A stretch of 64,000 nt of DNA from Aphis gossypii. Its lineage: Eukaryota > Arthropoda > Insecta > Hemiptera > Aphididae. Location: contig NC_065530.1 in the NCBI RefSeq assembly GCF_020184175.1, forward strand, positions 53,111,260 through 53,175,259. Direction: 5' to 3'. The position numbers and the translations under genes are program-made. Shown here piece by piece: positions 53,561 to 64,000 of the stretch (the first letter of the stretch is position 1; each line of letters opens with the position of its first letter). Below the pieces are notes generated by a model. It searched no databases and was not told the origin of the DNA. It saw only the letters and a program-made list of their open reading frames with translations.

Positions 53561-56500
53561 TCGGAAACGCCAATGTTCTAATAATAATGGTTTACGTGGC
53601 TAACTTTATACTACGTATAATAACAATAACATTAAATATAGGTAGGTATACCGAAAGGACGATGTACTGTTTTCGAGACTAAACATAAGTCTTAATATGA
53701 CCTATATATTCAAATTTTTACACAATCATTATGTAGGATTTCATTTATATATAGGTACCTACTTTTTGTTCCAATTTTCGAATTTTGCTAACTGTTCGTA
53801 ATATAACGATTGAAAATCACGCACGATTTATCTAAGTACTATATTAATAATGTTTGTATCACAAATCACATACGTCTGATGTTGGAAATATAATATAAGA
53901 TTTAAGTACCTACCTATGTATCTTATATTCTTACCTAATAATAAGTATCTATATATTTATTAAAAATATTTTCATCACTAACACGCATACTATTTACCTA
54001 AGATTAATATTGTAATATAAATATAATAATATTATATTATTGTTTATTTATTTATGTCGGTACCAAAAAATAACGAAATTATACGCACACTTCAATAATT
54101 ATTATGCTTCGACTGCAACTAAGTGTAGATAAGATAGGTACAAACATACAAACATCAGCTATTTGAACATTGTATACCAATTATTTATAATACACTTAAT
54201 AACTTACTGGCAATGCACTATATAATATATTATATAATAGAAAAATTACGTAGGTACCTCTATAAATTATACCTTAAATGAATGTATACCTATAAATACT
54301 GTATATTACGAACGCCGTCCGAAACAGTTAGTCGTGTTCGATTCATTTCCAAAATAATAATTGACCGATATTTTGACCGTGTTTAAAATTTTCGATTTTA
54401 ATTTACCGTTTTGCGCGTGTAAGTGATAACGATGAAATTTATAACCTATATATTCTCTCTTTTATTATATGTATGTATAAGTATTACTATGATTATTGGA
54501 AATGATTTAAGACATATAATCAACAATTTATAATGTTGTTTTAAATGATATAATTGTATGCATAATACACACTTAAGACATATTATGTCTTCACATAAGT
54601 TTATATTATTATACCTATTATAGTAATATATAAGATATAATAATATATCTACCTACGTATATTTTAAAGAACAAAATTTAATTTTTGAAACTGCAGTAAT
54701 ATTATAATATAATTAATTAGGCAAGTCATATATATTTGTATAATACGTAATTTAATTTTAATTAAAAAAAATTTGAGGTGTTGAAAATCAATGTTTAGTC
54801 AAACTATTCACGTATACTACTATAACGAAATGTCGAAATCATATTACCTATATAGAAATGTTTATTTAAAATACAATTAATCTATTTAAATAAATACCTA
54901 TTAGGAAATATTTATATTAGATAAATATGTAATTATTAATTATATGGTTGCATTGAGTTTATTAAGTTTACTTAAGTTGATTGTCGATTTTTTCCAACTA
55001 ATTTATAGTTTTCTTTTTTTTCTAGTTATACTTTTAAAAATGTTTAAACAATTTAAATAAAATATCTTTTTCGCATAGTTTAAAAAAATTAAGAAATATA
55101 TAGGTATTTTTGGTACCTATATATTATATATATATATACCCGTGTAAATTAAAGGCCTTATGTTTTTAAAAATAATTTAATAATTATATATACTATTTGT
55201 TTCCGTCGTGTATTAATAGATCAATTACTTAGGTATTTATTTTCTTAAAATATAAAATAATAATTTTATGTTATATTATTATATTGATGGAAATAAATAA
55301 TATTACTTAAAAATGTATTTTAAGATATAACATATTTTTGAAATGGTTATACACAATTAAACAAAAAAAAAACTTATAAATAAACATTTTCCATTAATTT
55401 TATATTAATGCCACATTTGATGTTTCAAATATTTTGATACTATTATAATTTTAAAATATTTATAAAACACATTTTGTACATAAATATAATATTATTAATG
55501 AATTTATACTATTATTCAACTTAAAAAAATATTTTGTATTCTAATTAAATTTAAATCTTATAAATAATAATTGAATATCAAAATTTAAATTGTATAACAT
55601 TCATACATTTGTATTAGTAAAGACGTAAAATCAGATTAGATATCTTTAAATTATTTACTATACTGAAAATGGTAATCTATGATTCCATGACTTAAATACA
55701 TAATTTAAATAATAATATACCAATATACTATATACGATTTTAAATAACAATATTTCTAACAATGTTATATAATAATCAATATATGCTTATTATTTATTAT
55801 ACGTTATAGTAACATAGTAGTTTATTAATTTTAAAAATCATATATTTATTTTAAGCATATTTAAAATTGTATTCAAATTTTTGAGTACATACCTACTGCA
55901 GTTAGAAGAGAATACTATTTATTTTTTTCATATATAATATTATGTATTTTTGTATACATACTGAATTTAATTTTCTCAATATAATGCACTATTTGTATAA
56001 CTAAAATGACAGGGAGCATTAATAGCTAACGTGATTTTACAACGTATTTTTTCTGGCAACATAAAATTTTTAGTACCTACTTCTACTGATTGCAATCGAT
56101 TGAACACTGTACATTTTGAATTAAAAAGTGAAGCTTTTTTTTTTTAATTACTCTTTATAGTTCTATATAGGTAGTTTTCCAATACGAATATATAATATAG
56201 GTATTATCTGCATGGTTTTCAATTGCACTATGTTCTTATTATATTTCATTTAAGTGTTTAATTTTTAGATATACCTATATAGTATATTTAACTATTCTAA
56301 CTAGCAGTATTATAAGCATTTGTGTTTAAAATCCTGCAATTATACTTATAAATATGCGTATAAAATGAATTGTACCCGAAACAGTGGCCATCTCGATTCC
56401 TGAAACATAAGAACTTTTACATATTATGTATAATAATGTGCGATGTATAGGTATATACACATAAGACTCTACGTTATTGTCTTATTACATGAATGTCATA
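53561..56500. other. very AT-rich non-coding stretch
   Basis: Nothing gene-like. Strings of TA-rich sequence and T/A runs. Confidence 0.6.
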
Positions 56501-59500
56501 TGAGCAAGCTACAGTATGCATCATGTATAGGTGTCTGTATTTGATTATTATTATCATCGTCGTTATCGGCTATCATCGACAGCGACGCCATTGTATAGCC
56601 AAAGTGATGCGTCTAAAAAAAAAAAAAATAATATTATTAATCGATCCGAACGAATAATATGTATACGGTATCCGCACCCTTTTATATCGGGACATTTTTT
56701 TTCGAGAGAATACGCCTGTATACCTATAACACATGTATTGTATACACATTATACTTTAAATGTCTACGGATTTGGATCTTTGGGGGGTTTGCTCCCACAC
56801 ACGGTACGACGGTGTCAGATGCCAAAAAACACGACACAACCATTTAAGTGCCGCGACGAAACGAAAACCTCTATCTCCAAACTCGGCGGGACGATATTAT
56901 TATTATTATATTATTTTTATTATATAATGTGCTGCTGCAGGTTTGGGACAAGGACAATGTCGTCCAATTCAGATCGGCATAAATTATCTTATGATTCCTT
57001 ATTCCCGCTTTAAAACACGATAATGTATTAATATTATATTTTACGCACATACTCGTATGTCGATTAATAATATTTTGTTCATACCAATATATAAATGTCT
57101 TTGTAGCGGGCTTATACACCACCGCCGCAGGAGTCTGAAACCCCTCACCGTTGCACATCTCACGTAATAAATACATATTTACGCACGCACACATCCGTCA
57201 GCTAGTTTTATCTGTACGTCGCGGTATCCCATGAATTATTTATCGAAAACAATGAAGATGACAATGACGACGACGACGATAAAAAGTGTGTAAAAACGAA
57301 CGTAGTTTTCCTTCTAAATAGAAATAACAATATATAGGCATGTATATAAATATACGTTTATCGTATTTTAGTTTTTGATTTTGTCTTAAGTACTATAAAT
57401 ATGCAGCCAATGTCACTTGTCAATCGGTTACCTAAAACTAGACGGGAGTGTTTTGTTATTCTTCATATGAATGTATACATTATAGCTGTAGGTATAGCGC
57501 GATATTTACATAATATCTTCGCCCATAACTCGTTTTGAATATATTATAATACAACAACTAGGTTTTTATTTTAATGTTTTTTAAATTACCTCGAACGACG
57601 TTGTGTGCAGAGTTGTCTTTACTCTATATTTTACTATATAACATCAACTGTTTAATAAAAAAAGATATACTCTTTGACGCGTAAGAATACGTAAATTAGT
57701 ATAGTAGTTCATATTATAAAGATATTTATAAAGTATAGTATACCTATTATAGGTACACTAAAATACCTATATATTTCACTCTATGTATACACTTTTGCCG
57801 GTGGGAGACTCGTGAGCGACAAACACATGCCACACTGTATATGTATACATAACCACACATACACATAAGTATAGCTACCAATAACCATGTACAATCTTGT
57901 GTGTATGTATAATATGTAAATGAGCTGCCGAGGAATGGTGTGTATACATACATATAATATATATATATTAAGTACACATACACGGCCATTAATTACCACG
58001 CATCTTAATCAGTTGAATAATTTGAGTTTTGGTGTAAAACGTTTCGTATCAGTTTAACGATGAATGGACATATTATATAGGTATATAGATATTTAGTTAA
58101 AATTTGCTGAACCAATATTACCAATAGTAATATACCTATATGGTAAAATGTATGTAATTTTATTATAATCGTGACTTTTTGCAAATCCTTTTTAGAATTT
58201 AAAATTGTTTTACACAAAAGTATATAGTGTAGATATACATAATAGGTAGGTACATATGTTTAAAAAATACTTTCGAATTTAACTTTAGGAAACATAACTC
58301 AATATTGATTTTATGTGTACTAAAATTAAACGCACAGTTTATTATGTAATGTTTATATATATTTAATGGGTGTTTCGAATTTTTTGAATCGCATTGTTAT
58401 TCTTTCGGGAGAAAAAAGCACACGGTGTACCTATAGTTGATAAAAATAACAAAAGTACATTTTGGGTAATCGAGTAAAGTGGAAGATAACAGAATAAAAC
58501 ATTTTTTGAGATATGACCCACTATATATACAAGACCGTTGAGTAGAAAACGTATAGATAATATTATCATATAGGTAACATAAATATTATAAACATGACGT
58601 ATAGTTTAGTAATCGTCTTTTCGGTTTAAGCTTGTTGCGGTGTTCAACTGAAAATCACATTATATATACGTGTATATCCATATCATAGTAAGTAGGTATA
58701 CGCGCGGGTTGCTTATACTATGAAATATCACCCGATGAGTCACGTACAAGTGTGTAGAAGTTTTTATTTTTGTGTTTTAATTTTCGTAAAAGTACAATCA
58801 ATACTCGTCCCGTAATTCTTACGCACATCCAATTAACCACTATATATACATTCTATTCGTATATAACAGCAGCGTACGACAGTCGTACTACACGCCACCC
58901 CATACGCGTCTGAATTAATTTTTAGACGAAAACGAATGGGGTCGAATAACTCGTCGTTGTCGGATCTGGCCGGGAGCCAATTCGCGTTGTAGCTCATACA
59001 CGCATTAATATATTATTATCTTCATCCGAAACACGACCGCGATCCGGTGTGGCGTATACATATTATATGCCGTGTAGGTATACGTATGAGATGTCGTCGT
59101 AACATAATAAGACGTCGCGTATTTATACTCTTATACATATATACGCGGGTGTACCTATATCGTATCTGTATACACGAGGAAATAATTAACATCCTGTTCG
59201 GCTATATTCGTTTTTTATCATTATTAAACAACTGACGTGTGCTCTCCCATCGAGCACGTGATACGCTATACGCACTCAACATACGTATTATACCAATATA
59301 ATAAGTGCTGCGTGACAGTTATATACACGGACCCTACAGTATATTGAAATAATAATAATAATATTAAAATTATAAAAAACACAAATCGGTGGTGTGTGTA
59401 TCGTACGATATACGTATAAGGCTTACTCACAAGTGCAGTGTAATATCCTAATGTAAATGTGCGTATATATACGACATGAACGCACACTCTTTATCTGTGC

Positions 59501-60270
59501 ATTAATCGTAAACACGATATTATTATGTAAACGCCAAACGGCAAACATAATATACAGTGTACACACGTATATTATTATACCTGGTACTCGTTATCGTTGC
59601 GATTCTCATTTCTCGCGTGAGCGGTGAACACGGGGTGAATAAAAAAAAGAATCGTAAAAGATTGCAGCGCTGCTCCACTCCGGTATATATATTTTCTCTC
59701 TTATATTTATTATTATTATTATAATATTTTTTTCTTAAGTTGATTAATACGCGTCTTATTGTGCGGAGCGCCTTTGAATCTTTTCACGAGAGACGAAAAA
59801 AAAATATATATATATAAATGAAAAAAAAAACTATCAGGTATACTCGTTTTTTTTTCATTTATTATTTTTCCTTTTGCGTTTCTTCTCCGTCGCCGACTTA
59901 CCACCACCATCATTCTCTCTTAGCCCGTATGCATGTTTTCGAATATACCTAAACTCTGCTGCTGCTGCTGCTGCTGCAACAATGAAGGCGATGACGACGA
60001 CGCAACATCGGTAGAAGCAGCTGTCGCGTTCTCCCACACGCCCACGTCGACATAGATATGCCTATATACACACTGAGACGGCGCTTCTCGTCCTTTTAGT
60101 ATCTGTAAAAATATTTTGCCGCGGGTGAATAGAGTATAGATCGCTTTTATATTTATTTTATTTTTCCGTCGCCGCCGCTGCCGTGGTTCATTGCTGTGTA
60201 TACATAAACAGTGTATACAAATTGTGTGAGTGAGTGGTGTGTGTGTGTGTATTATTATTATTATTATTTG
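56501..60270. other. mixed, mainly AT-rich non-coding stretch
   Basis: CpG-richer at about 56530-57300 and 58850-60200. A (CTG)7 run lies at about 59956-59977. Frames here are simple-sequence artefacts without family resemblance. Confidence 0.4.
59956..59977. repeat. (CTG)n microsatellite
   Basis: Seven CTG units. It reads as poly-Gln on the minus strand, but the surrounding frame is not convincing. Confidence 0.85.
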
Positions 60271-60279
60271 TATAAGCGC

Positions 60280-60486
60280 GCGGAAACTCCGCTGCTGCTG
60301 CCAGATGATTAATGCAAAAATGTCGAGTTCGATTCTGTCAAAAGGAGTAAAACCCCCAAGGGGACCGAGGTGTGTACCGTGGCGGTGGAGCGCGGGGGAG
60401 AGCCAATCCCGGAGCAGCAGCAGCATTCATCTTGCAAGGAATTTATCATTGTCCCGCCGCCGTCGACGGAACGGCGGCGGTAAGGG
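60280..60486 (+). other. CpG-rich block ending in a donor, candidate exon
   Basis: A GC-rich segment with an ATG at 60319 and a frame (MSSSILSKGV start) open to the donor GTAAGG at 60480. The peptide is Ser/Arg-rich at its end and does not resemble the Scr or ftz N-terminus. It may be an untranslated exon of the neighbouring Hox gene or chance. Confidence 0.2.
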
Positions 60487-63400
60487 TGCGTTTGACGGCG
60501 GACGGGTAGAGGACGGACGGACTACGAGCGCGCGCGCGTGTGTGTGTGTGTGCAGTGTACTGATGGTTTTGAAACAGGGGTGGAACGCTGCTCCCGCCCG
60601 CGTGGGATGTCATGTCGTGTTTGTCAAACAGCTACTATATATATAAAATGCCCTCTCTCTCATGCCACCACCCCCACACCTACCGGCTGTTATTCATCAG
60701 TATTATATACATGCATAAACCGTGTGTATATATTATGTATAAATAATAATATATATATCTGGCGGACACTCCGTTTTCTATTTGCTATAACGACTGTAGT
60801 ATACTTCTCCGACATAATATAATATATAATATTACTATAGGCTGCAGATATATATATGATGATTATAAATACAAATTTAATAATAACTAGAATTCAATTT
60901 CGTTTAATATTGCTACAAAACAGCTGTTAAATTAAGTTTTACAATTGTAGGTTAGGTCATTGTATCGTAGTCATACGGAGTCTATATTATAGGTATTATA
61001 ATATGAATAATGGGTGTCTTGCAGGTGATGTGTATTGGTAATATTTTCTCAAAGTTTGCTTATAAGAATATTATTGCATCGGTTAGTAGTCAATTGAATC
61101 GTGTCCTGTACTAAGTAAATTTTATGAATCATACTAAATCTATAAAATGTACACTATAAGTCATGACGTGTGACATAATTATTGCATCACTTTTATTATA
61201 TAAATATATATTATATATAAGCGCGTAATGCAAATTCCTCTACTCTCCCACATAAAATCTTGTGTTACGTACATAAACACTTCATAGATAAATAGGCAAC
61301 GCGGCGGCTGGAGATAAGTGTTATATATTAAGTTTATATTGGTCGAGGTTGGTTACCTATTATAGGTACCAGATTTATAATCGGTTAATCATTCCCATAG
61401 GCTATATAGTCCTATTTCTTTGAGATGAGTTTGCCGTCCTAGTACCTATATAATTATTGTATATAGTGGCTTACTTATCTATCCATTTATATGATAATGC
61501 GTAAAATATGTATAATATATACAATGCTGCATGTCGACGACGGTTACAAGATGTGTCCAATACAGGTATAAATTATGCTAAAAAGGCGCAACTCAAAAAA
61601 TATTTAATATTATGCTGTACCTATGTGTCTTGGTTGAATGCTGTAATTGTCCATATAATTTTCTTTTCGTGAAAATAATTTTTGTTGGTACTTAAACTGC
61701 TCTAAACAAAATTAATAATTGATAATTAGGTGTATAATAATGTGTATACAATTTATAGTATATTAACATAACTAATAATTTTATTATTTTATTAATTTTA
61801 TTAACGTATTTAATGTTTTTTCAATGACCCTAGAAGTGTATTACAACATTAGGTATAATAAAAAAATATAAAACTTAATCAGAATTTATGATATTCAAAA
61901 AGTAATTTTTGTTTAGTCGCGACTGCAACACCAAATGTTTGTAATAATAGTAGGTAGTGGTATTTATTAAATAAATAATAAGGTGATTTTGATTAATAGT
62001 ATATCTCCTTCCTTCACTGTTGAAGCTATGCATTCGGTAGAATTTTACACATTCCCATACTTGCATTTAGTATTTAAATTTTTTATGTCTACGAAAAACG
62101 ATAGATTACGTATCTAGTATTACACAATATAGAAGGGACGTGTTATTGTGTGTATAATACTCGTAGGGTATACAATGTTCAATATAATATAGTAGATAGT
62201 CACTACTCAGGTAATGTATATTTTGTGTTACGCACGTATAATACCGTTCATAATCGGTATGAATAGAAATACGCACACTGTAACGTCACCTGCGGTACCG
62301 AGATGGATTATATTTTTTTGTTATACTTTGCACGAATTTTGTTCGCGACCTTTGAGAGAACAATAGAACGTAAAAAAAAATACATATAGTTAGGTGCCAA
62401 GAATATCCAGGAGCTACTACCTGAATTTTTCTGTATTATACCTTGTATAGGTATTAATAATAACGATGAATTCGTGTCTAACCTGGTCGGCGGATGTTGG
62501 TTTGTGTATGATGTGTGTGTGTGTGTGTGTGTGCTGCAATGCTTACAGACTGAGCGTTTCGGGTGTTTACCGAGAAAAGAACACCGCCACCTGTAGTTTA
62601 AAAAAGTATTTTTGATTAAAGTAAAATAAAAAATCTCGTTCCCGATGGGGGTTAACGCGCCATGACGCCATTGAAATCCGAACATTAGCTCATTTTTCGT
62701 AGCGGGCGCCTATAGGTAGGTATACTTCGATTACACACATACACACATAATATATAATATAATTGGAGTGCATGCGCGTTTCCGACTGTCTCATTGAAAA
62801 TCAATTGACACGTTTAAATATAATATATAGAATATATTTATAGAAGGTGAATTGTTCACTCGAATAAGATTTATTACATCATAAGTTATTATAATATTAT
62901 GTATAGTTAATATAGAAATATATATACTTTTATAAAATAGCACCCACTATTATTTATATTCAAATTATTAATTAAAAGATAAAATAACACATCTATATTT
63001 CTTATTACAAGTATTAAAAAATATTAAAATATTATCATGGTAATTTGAAGTATGAAAATAATAATAAAATTCTCAAAAAAAACAAAACCATTCAATAATA
63101 TTTTATGATACAATAATTATTCAAATTATAAATCTCAATTAAGATTCAAAATTATTTTTTTTTTTTTATTGAAATTAATATAATAGCACATCTATACATT
63201 TATAATGTTAACGAATTAAAATAGCAAATTTAAATGTGTTTCATATCATTTTGCGTGTACCTAAATATTTTATTCATAAGATAATGTATTATATATAATA
63301 TATAAATATACTGCCTATAATTTATTATATAATATATAATATATATTAATATATTATTATGCTGTATCATAAAGACGTGTCGCAGAATGTTTTAACCCAA

Positions 63401-64000
63401 ATTACTATCAATTTATTTTGCCTTTCGGAAAATAAGATAAGTCGTACTGGGACGTTAGGTAGAGGTAACACATATATTATAGACCTAGTGCAAAGAGGGT
63501 TTATGCCATGTTTATCCGGTATGCCATAAGTCGTGAATAATATCGTTAGCGATAAAAAAAAAAAGAAGATAGACGGCGAAAGCCTCTATATAACTGTTGA
63601 AAAGGTAAAAAAAATGGGAACTGGTCTACCGCTGAAATGTCGTTATTTAATGTAAGTATACGTGCGAGTACAAGTACGAGTATAAGAAGTCCAGAACATA
63701 TTAAACAAAAATATGTATCATGACGTTCTGACGTATTTCGATGTTAAACTGTCTGATCACACTGTATATATAATGTAAGCGTTTATAATTATTTAAGCGT
63801 TCTTAATATTTTTGTGTATAAATTCAATACAAAAAATGGCAAATTTTGTCGTTAACCTATAAATTAACCAGAAGTTTTACAAGTACCATATCTATATACT
63901 TCATATTACGTCTTCAATGGAAAAAATTGTCATAGACAAGAAAATATTTGATGGTTCCATGTATATTGAAGGATAATAACTACCAATGCGTATTAGTCGG
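60487..64000. other. mainly AT-rich non-coding stretch
   Basis: A short TG-rich run at about 60535-60553 and a longer (TG)n at about 62511-62533. Otherwise AT-rich with no recognised gene to the end of the window. Confidence 0.5.
62511..62533. repeat. (TG)n microsatellite
   Basis: An uninterrupted TG run in AT-rich flanks. Confidence 0.85.

Noticed and set aside
56531..57013. 160-codon plus-strand frame
   Set aside because: No family resemblance, mixed composition with Tyr/Ile/Cys typical of AT-rich chance frames.
59920..60646. Frames of 168 (minus) and 138 (plus) codons
   Set aside because: Low-complexity: poly-Ile, poly-Gln and His/Thr runs from microsatellites, with no domain.

Overview
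The window is about 64 kb of AT-rich, intron-rich insect DNA with one protein-coding gene I can name with confidence: the Hox gene Antennapedia (Antp), on the plus strand, in two coding exons. Exon A (30684-31602) carries the conserved N-terminus, Gly-rich and His/Gln-rich linkers and the YPWM hexapeptide. Exon B (43628-43878) carries the whole 60-residue homeodomain and the C-terminus. The spliced product is 389 residues. The AT-rich background, scattered CpG-rich blocks and the form of the Antp N-terminus suggest a hemipteran, plausibly an aphid. The species cannot be fixed from the sequence alone.

Layout. 1-30202 is the 5' side of Antp: AT-rich DNA broken by CpG-rich blocks (about 2100-2550, 6590-7360, 10330-10960, 14060-14220, 21750-22930, 25790-26430, 27130-27470, 29410-30200). 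Several blocks end in good splice donors and could be untranslated leader exons or promoters. A near-textbook recursive-splicing site (acceptor fused to donor, with a second donor 65 nt downstream) lies at 13619-13683. A 1.1-kb non-autonomous hAT-type transposon with an exact 8-bp target duplication lies at 27713-28808. The Antp leader exon starts after an acceptor at 30202 and contains a short in-frame uORF.

31603-43627 is a 12-kb intron with CpG-rich, GAGA/Pho-like islands that are candidate Hox control elements. A second, phase-preserving donor 15 nt into the intron could make an Antp isoform with five extra residues between the hexapeptide and the homeodomain, paralleling a known Drosophila Antp choice.

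43879 to about 47.0 kb is the 3'UTR and probable long 3'UTR extension, with several AATAAA signals and many T-runs. The rest (47.3-64 kb) should be the Antp-to-next-Hox intergenic region. It holds a possible small spliced gene with a 9-residue repeat (47872-48502), a strong CpG-rich promoter-like block (52440-53560), another ending in a donor (60280-60480), and otherwise AT-rich DNA and microsatellites. I saw no tRNA, rRNA or CRISPR array, and no second homeobox.
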